Shown here: positions 59,511 to 64,000 of the stretch, in pieces
Layout of the letters: every line of letters starts with the position of its first letter
Position numbering within the stretch: the stretch's first letter is position 1
NCBI GenBank assembly: GCA_902806565.1
Contig: CADCXA010000027.1
Span: forward strand, 2,356,001-2,420,000
From: Hypoxylon rubiginosum
Taxonomy: Eukaryota; Ascomycota; Sordariomycetes; Xylariales; Hypoxylaceae
DNA: 64,000 bases
Direction of reading: 5' to 3'
Translations under genes and position numbers: made by a program
Notes under the pieces: generated by a model
What the model was told of the DNA's origin: nothing
What the model saw: the letters and a program-made list of their open reading frames with translations, nothing else
Database searches by the model: none

Positions 59511-59775
59511 CCACCTGTCGGGTATTTAGGCATCGGTTCCATGTTGTGTAGGGGGGAAATAGAATGTATGAAAGGGTAGCTACCTGCCTGGAGATTTCGT
59601 CACTACCCTTAGGTGGGTAAATTACCTATCCGGTGCAGTTTAAGGTATGAAGTCTAGATTTTTACTATGTAGAGGGCACGTCGATGTTTGCAATAAAAAT
59701 ACCGCTTGCGGTTGTGCTTGCAAATCCTTTGTTCCGATGGTATCTTCTTACTCTCGCCCCCTTTTTCTTCCCCCC

Positions 59776-59803
59776 TTCCCCCCCCCCCCCCCCTTTTTTT
59801 TTA
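59776..59803 (+). repeat. C/T homopolymer tract
   Basis: A run of about 18 C interrupted once, followed directly by nine T. Such tracts are often assembly-prone, so the exact length is uncertain. Confidence 0.9.
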
Positions 59804-62800
59804 ACATCAAATAAATGAAACCACAATGGCTTTGTGAATTGCTAGCACTCTAGAAGTTTTATTCGCCTACATTTCATGTAATCAATTCAAGGATATCGGA
59901 AGTCTAGTAAAAATAACATTTTATTGTAAGGAGCGTTTTTTATTTTGAACGGTGATACTGGGCATTGATATACTTATCTCATAATCATCGAATGGACTAT
60001 AGGCGTTAAAATTATGAAATTTTGCTATATTTCACATGTAGCCGAGGCCTTTACTGTAACATACCTAGGTACCTAAGAAGATTACAGTCCTAGCTTTATT
60101 GTTATGCTAGGTTGTATCTCTTTTTCTGAAGACCGTTTTGACCAACACAGACTACTTATAGAAGTCCATGTTACTGTTTATGTCAGGAAATAGGAAATAA
60201 ATCACGATAACATATAAGGTTATAGGATATATAAGATTACTCGATATATCTAAAGGGTTAAACTCTAGGAAGATATGAGACTAGACGAAAACGTCACACA
60301 GGAAATGGTTGAAACTTAGCTAGAAACCGTGTATATTTGTTAAGTAGCAGCATTAAAGGGTGTACTATCTAATCTTCCCTACCTAGAAGGTGGGTAGTAT
60401 TAGTAGCCTGCCATAACGCAATGTATTTTCCAGGTGTCAACATAATCATTCTTTACAGCACTGGTATTATGAGGCGAACTGCTGCCCTTCGAAGCTTTGT
60501 GAGATACGAAAATAATATACCTCCTTTATGAATTTATATCATATATGCATAAGCTGATTAGGTGGATCGCTGGATTGTGGCTTACGTCAACGGCGTCATC
60601 AATTCCCATCTCATTAGTATGGCTGGTCAGCTTGCGTACCTAAACTATTCTCCTTGAGGCACGATGGCCGCATGGGAAGGTCCTGTGGATGGGAGACAGG
60701 CATTTCGTTGGTGAAAATCTTGCTCCATGTTGCTGTGTGATGGATGACAACATGATGGACCTGATATGCCTTTGTGGTACGATCTGATAATTTGGATGCG
60801 TTGTGGGAGGAAATAGGGACCTTCGAGCTAGACAACTGACCTACGTTGCTGCGAGGCCGAAACCTGGTGAGAACTGTGTCGAATGGAACAAATGATACAA
60901 TGATCTAACAGTTTTTAGCAAGATTAACAGTTGAAAGGTGTTAACTGAGTTCATACTGGTAGGGGATGTTCCTCTTTATTTCAATTCCTAGGTTAGTTGC
61001 TTCTGGGCGGGGCGGGCAGTGGTACTCAACAGGCGGTAGACTTACCCCTGACAGATATTCAGCTCTTCCCACCACGACATCCGCGACGTGCTCAGACTGG
61101 CTATATCAGGCTTGAGCAAAGCTGCTAGGACTATCCATGACTGTCTTTCAACTGGGGCATTTGATTTTCTCAGCTCCTCGATCCCTATCGCCCTTGCTGG
61201 GGTTCTAGCTTTTCGGCTCTGACACCTTGGACAGGATTCAGTCGTGCTGGTTCGAGTGAGGCTATCAGGGCTCTAGCCCCTTTGATGGAAAACTAGGAAT
61301 GTTGGACAAGATATGGGGTCTCGGTTCGGAGAAATAAAGGATTCTGTGCTTACCTTTTATACAGGTGGCACTTCGCAGTTAGGTTGACAGCTTCTCGAGC
61401 AACAATGTCGTTATTTCCGCGTATTTATGTTCTTCCCTATGGCTAGATACGGCTGGTACTTAAGGCGGTCCGTATAGGTGTTCGTAGGCGCTTGTTGCAT
61501 ATTGGACAAGTCAATAATTATTTAATTCCCGCTATAATCTTCTCAGCCTTCTGGATGAAGATCTTACTCGCTTTATAATTTCTGTTTCACTGACATAGGA
61601 ATCGAAGTGGTGCGAAGATGATGCAGAAAGCTTGGTTTCGTAATCTAGAGCTGAGTGCGAAGCCGGACCACGTGGGTGCCTGGAACACTTTCTTTCCCGT
61701 ATATTGTCCAGATCTGCCGGCTAACAAATCTTCAGTTGTAATACTCTGGTACACATGTGGAAAGGCTTCGTGTTGGCGATGGTAAGCTCGTTGAGACCAG
61801 GGACCGAGCATTACTTCAAATCCTTTAAGACAGCCGTGGCCCTCCACAGTTACACAACATAATTATTATTTGAAGTATATCGTAGGACAACTTGCTAGTG
61901 AAATTAAAAGTGGCTGGACTAGAGTTCCCCAAGATTTCATCCAAGGAGCGGCTCCGTAGACTCCGGAAGGGCGCCACTCGTAGCAAAGTGGAAGAAAAAA
62001 CCGGCAGTTAAGCTCATTGAGTGCCTCGGTATTTGGAAGGGCATTATACGTTACAAATGAACAAGCAGCACGGCTTCGAGGGCTACGGCATCTCCAGGGA
62101 GATCAGGGCTACATAGAGAGATGATGCGAGGTCACTGCCGAGCCCGACCGAGAACAAAGCTATTCCAAAAATTTTCTCCAGGTGATTCAGCCATGGACTT
62201 GACTGAAGGCAGCCAATACGCAATGCCGCCGAAAGAACAGTGAGTTCTGCTAAGCTTTTCACGCAATGCCAAGCTTTCTAGAAGACAAGTTACTCCGGCG
62301 AACCGACCGACAATATACGCGCTAGGAATTCCAAATAACGCAGCGCGATAGCTTCGTGGACTACCTGACGTCAGATGCTCTAAGGATTCAGGTTGCTCAT
62401 TAAATGCATAGATGAATTACGGTAGACAAGGGTTGAGTTAGGTTCATTCGGTAGGTAGGCTGTTCAAGGCTAACGCGTAGGTAGACCTTCTTTTCGAATC
62501 TATAATAAAGCATAAGGAATCGATGATAGGTTCTTAACAATCTACAGAGCCGGGAATAATATCTTTGGCAGCTAATAAATACTATGTTACACATGGAACG
62601 GCTGGGTTGAAATCGTGGAGGGTCGGGATTCCCTCGTGGGTGCCCCTATTCCAAATTCTTTTCGAAGCAAACCCACCGATAATCCTAGTAGCCGCTTACA
62701 TTGCATTTGAATAATCATACCTGATGTCTTAGATATCCTGGGGATTTACCCGGTTCTTCTCAGATCTTGATAGCGAACTCGTGAAGGTACTCGTCTACCT

Positions 62801-63336
62801 TCATTTTAAGACAATGGTAGAGCTTCTACGGATCTAAAATTGCCCTGGTTCGCACGAAAGGTAAGTGAAAATGACCAATATTACTGGCGCCGGCAGAATA
62901 GAAACCTTATAAGACTGCCTGGTCCGGAATCCTGAAAAGACCTCAGCCATTTTATCCGGTGCGGCCTATCAGAGGTTGGCCACGAATTAGGCCGAGAACA
63001 TTAACCTCTTGGATTCCATTTGGTAAAGGGATAATGAGATGCCGAAACCCTTTTCTTGACTTGAGGCCCCCCAGGGCGGCACAATAGCCCAAGTAGCCCA
63101 AGGTTTATGCAAGTCGAATAATTTATCTTAAAAATTAAGTCGGTTATTAGTCTCTTTGCGTGTTTCTTTGAAGCTCTACTATCCTAATCGGGGAAATAGA
63201 GGTATATTGGTTGTACAGAATTCAAGCACAATATCCCAAGGTAACAAGTTGGATGCCACCCAAGTTCATATTAATAGTATACCGGCAGTTCGGCAGTTAT
63301 TAAGCAAACGTGGACTTGATTCTCTCTCGTGGACTT

Positions 63337-63349
63337 AAATATATATAGG
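63337..63349 (+). promoter_or_regulatory. TATA-like box of the DUF1996 gene
   Basis: AAATATATATAGG lies 86 bp before the ATG at 63435, a normal place for a fungal core promoter. Confidence 0.4.
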
Positions 63350-63434
63350 CGTATCCGGCTGCTGGCCACACTTAGTACAGTCTCTGCGCATCATCCACCA
63401 TCAAGCACAGTCTGCAGCATCAAGCTCTTCAAAA

Positions 63435-64000
63435 ATGTTCTGGACTACCCTCCTCGGCCTTACGGCCCTCGCCGAAGCAGCGCCCCAGTTCGGCGGCGGA
63501 TTTGGCACTACTATGCTTCGTTTTGGATGGTAAGTCTCCTGTGTCGTCTCCGAGAGACTTTCTGATGTATGCTTCTCGCTCCCTACTGACTCTCTCTAGC
63601 CCTAATGTGGTTATCGATAGACTCGACCCGCTCGTGAACCCAGGAGCTGTTCCATCTTCTCATGTTCATCAGATAGTTGGAGGTAATAGTTTCAACTCTA
63701 CGATGCCTGTGGACGACGTATCCGCGGCTTCGACTTGCACTACGTGCCAGTTCAGTAAGTTTTCTACTTCTAGCGTCACGGTCATTACGTAATGCGTGCA
63801 TTACCTGCGTCAGCAAACACCAGAGAGCCCCTTTTCCTTGTGAAACAATAATTTCTAGACCTTGACATCTAGTAAGTGTACACGTGGCAAGCTAGTTACT
63901 AATTCGACTCTAGGCGAGGACTTTAGCAACTACTGGACTGCCAACCTTTACTTCAAGGCTCAAAACGGCACCTACAAGCGTGTTCCTCAGCTTGGCCATG
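63435..64000 (+). CDS. secreted DUF1996 protein (partial, runs off the right edge)
   Basis: Three exons are visible (63435..63529, 63600..63754, 63914..>64000). The start MFWTTLLGLTALAEAAPQ is a signal peptide with likely cleavage after AEA. The first splice joins LRFG to CPNVVIDRLDPLVNPGA. Then SSHVHQIVGGNSFNSTM matches the conserved HxHQxxG core of the DUF1996 family, where histidines are grouped. STCTTCQF and SEDFSNYWTANLYFKAQNGTYKR complete the N-terminal half. The third exon is reached by a 159-nt intron (donor 63755, TCTAG acceptor at 63913), which gives the family-typical CQFSEDFSNYW. DUF1996 proteins are secreted, wall-associated ascomycete proteins of unknown activity, often with a WSC domain; the rest of this one lies outside the window. 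Confidence 0.9.

Larger units (their letters stand above)
59511..63434. other. 3.9-kb gene-poor AT-rich region
   Basis: No gene is supported. It contains a C18-T9 run at 59780, TACCTAGGTA at 60062 and many short AT-rich frames. The 86-codon frame at 61587..61847 (-) with AYHRQHEAFPHVYQSITTED looks coding in composition, but it has no splice partners and may be a remnant. Confidence 0.5.

Noticed and set aside
61587..61847. 86-codon minus-strand frame with coding-like composition
   Set aside because: No ATG context, splice partner or family could be found; kept only as a possible remnant in the region note.

Overview
The window is nuclear DNA of a filamentous ascomycete (Pezizomycotina). Its genes carry short introns (about 50-80 nt) with GTAAGT/GTATGT donors, CTAAC-type branch sites and TAG/CAG acceptors. 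The gene set (DUF3632, DUF1996, a DENN protein, a Prm10/ThrE transporter, a Clr5-like/ankyrin protein) is fungal. A Sordariomycete, possibly of the Xylariales, is my best guess, but no marker gene in the window proves it. Gene models below were joined by hand from splice sites and reading phase.

Layout. 0-10 kb: a histidine phosphatase with a PCNA-binding-like tail (-), thiamine thiazole synthase Thi4 (-) with a TPP riboswitch in its leader, frataxin (+), a secreted cysteine-rich protein (-), and an aldo-keto reductase of the AKR7 type (+). 10-20 kb: a small two-exon protein (-), a Clr5-like/ankyrin protein with a 4-nt microexon (+), an unknown 409-aa protein (-), and divergent from it a SET-domain protein (+). 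20-31 kb: an F-box-like membrane protein (+), a DUF3632 protein (-), a small unknown protein (-), and a secreted aldose 1-epimerase (-). 31-42 kb: an unknown coiled-coil protein with an acidic 30-bp repeat (+), convergent with an 11-exon protein kinase (-), then a DENN-domain protein (-).

41.4-54.6 kb holds no gene I can support. It is a 13-kb space between the divergently transcribed DENN and ThrE/Prm10-like genes, with only simple repeats and hairpins. The ThrE/Prm10-like transporter (+) follows at 54.6-57.1 kb. Another gene-poor stretch contains one doubtful small gene (-) with a 33-nt intron. The window ends inside a secreted DUF1996 protein (+).

The genes do not form a biosynthetic cluster or a mobile island; most are housekeeping or lineage-specific single genes. 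The most notable items are the Thi4 TPP riboswitch with upstream reading frames, the PIP-box histidine phosphatase, the 4-nt microexon, the non-RD kinase with a long low-complexity tail, and a 10-bp palindrome (TACCTAGGTA) found seven times, always between genes. No tRNA, rRNA, CRISPR array or intact transposon was seen.
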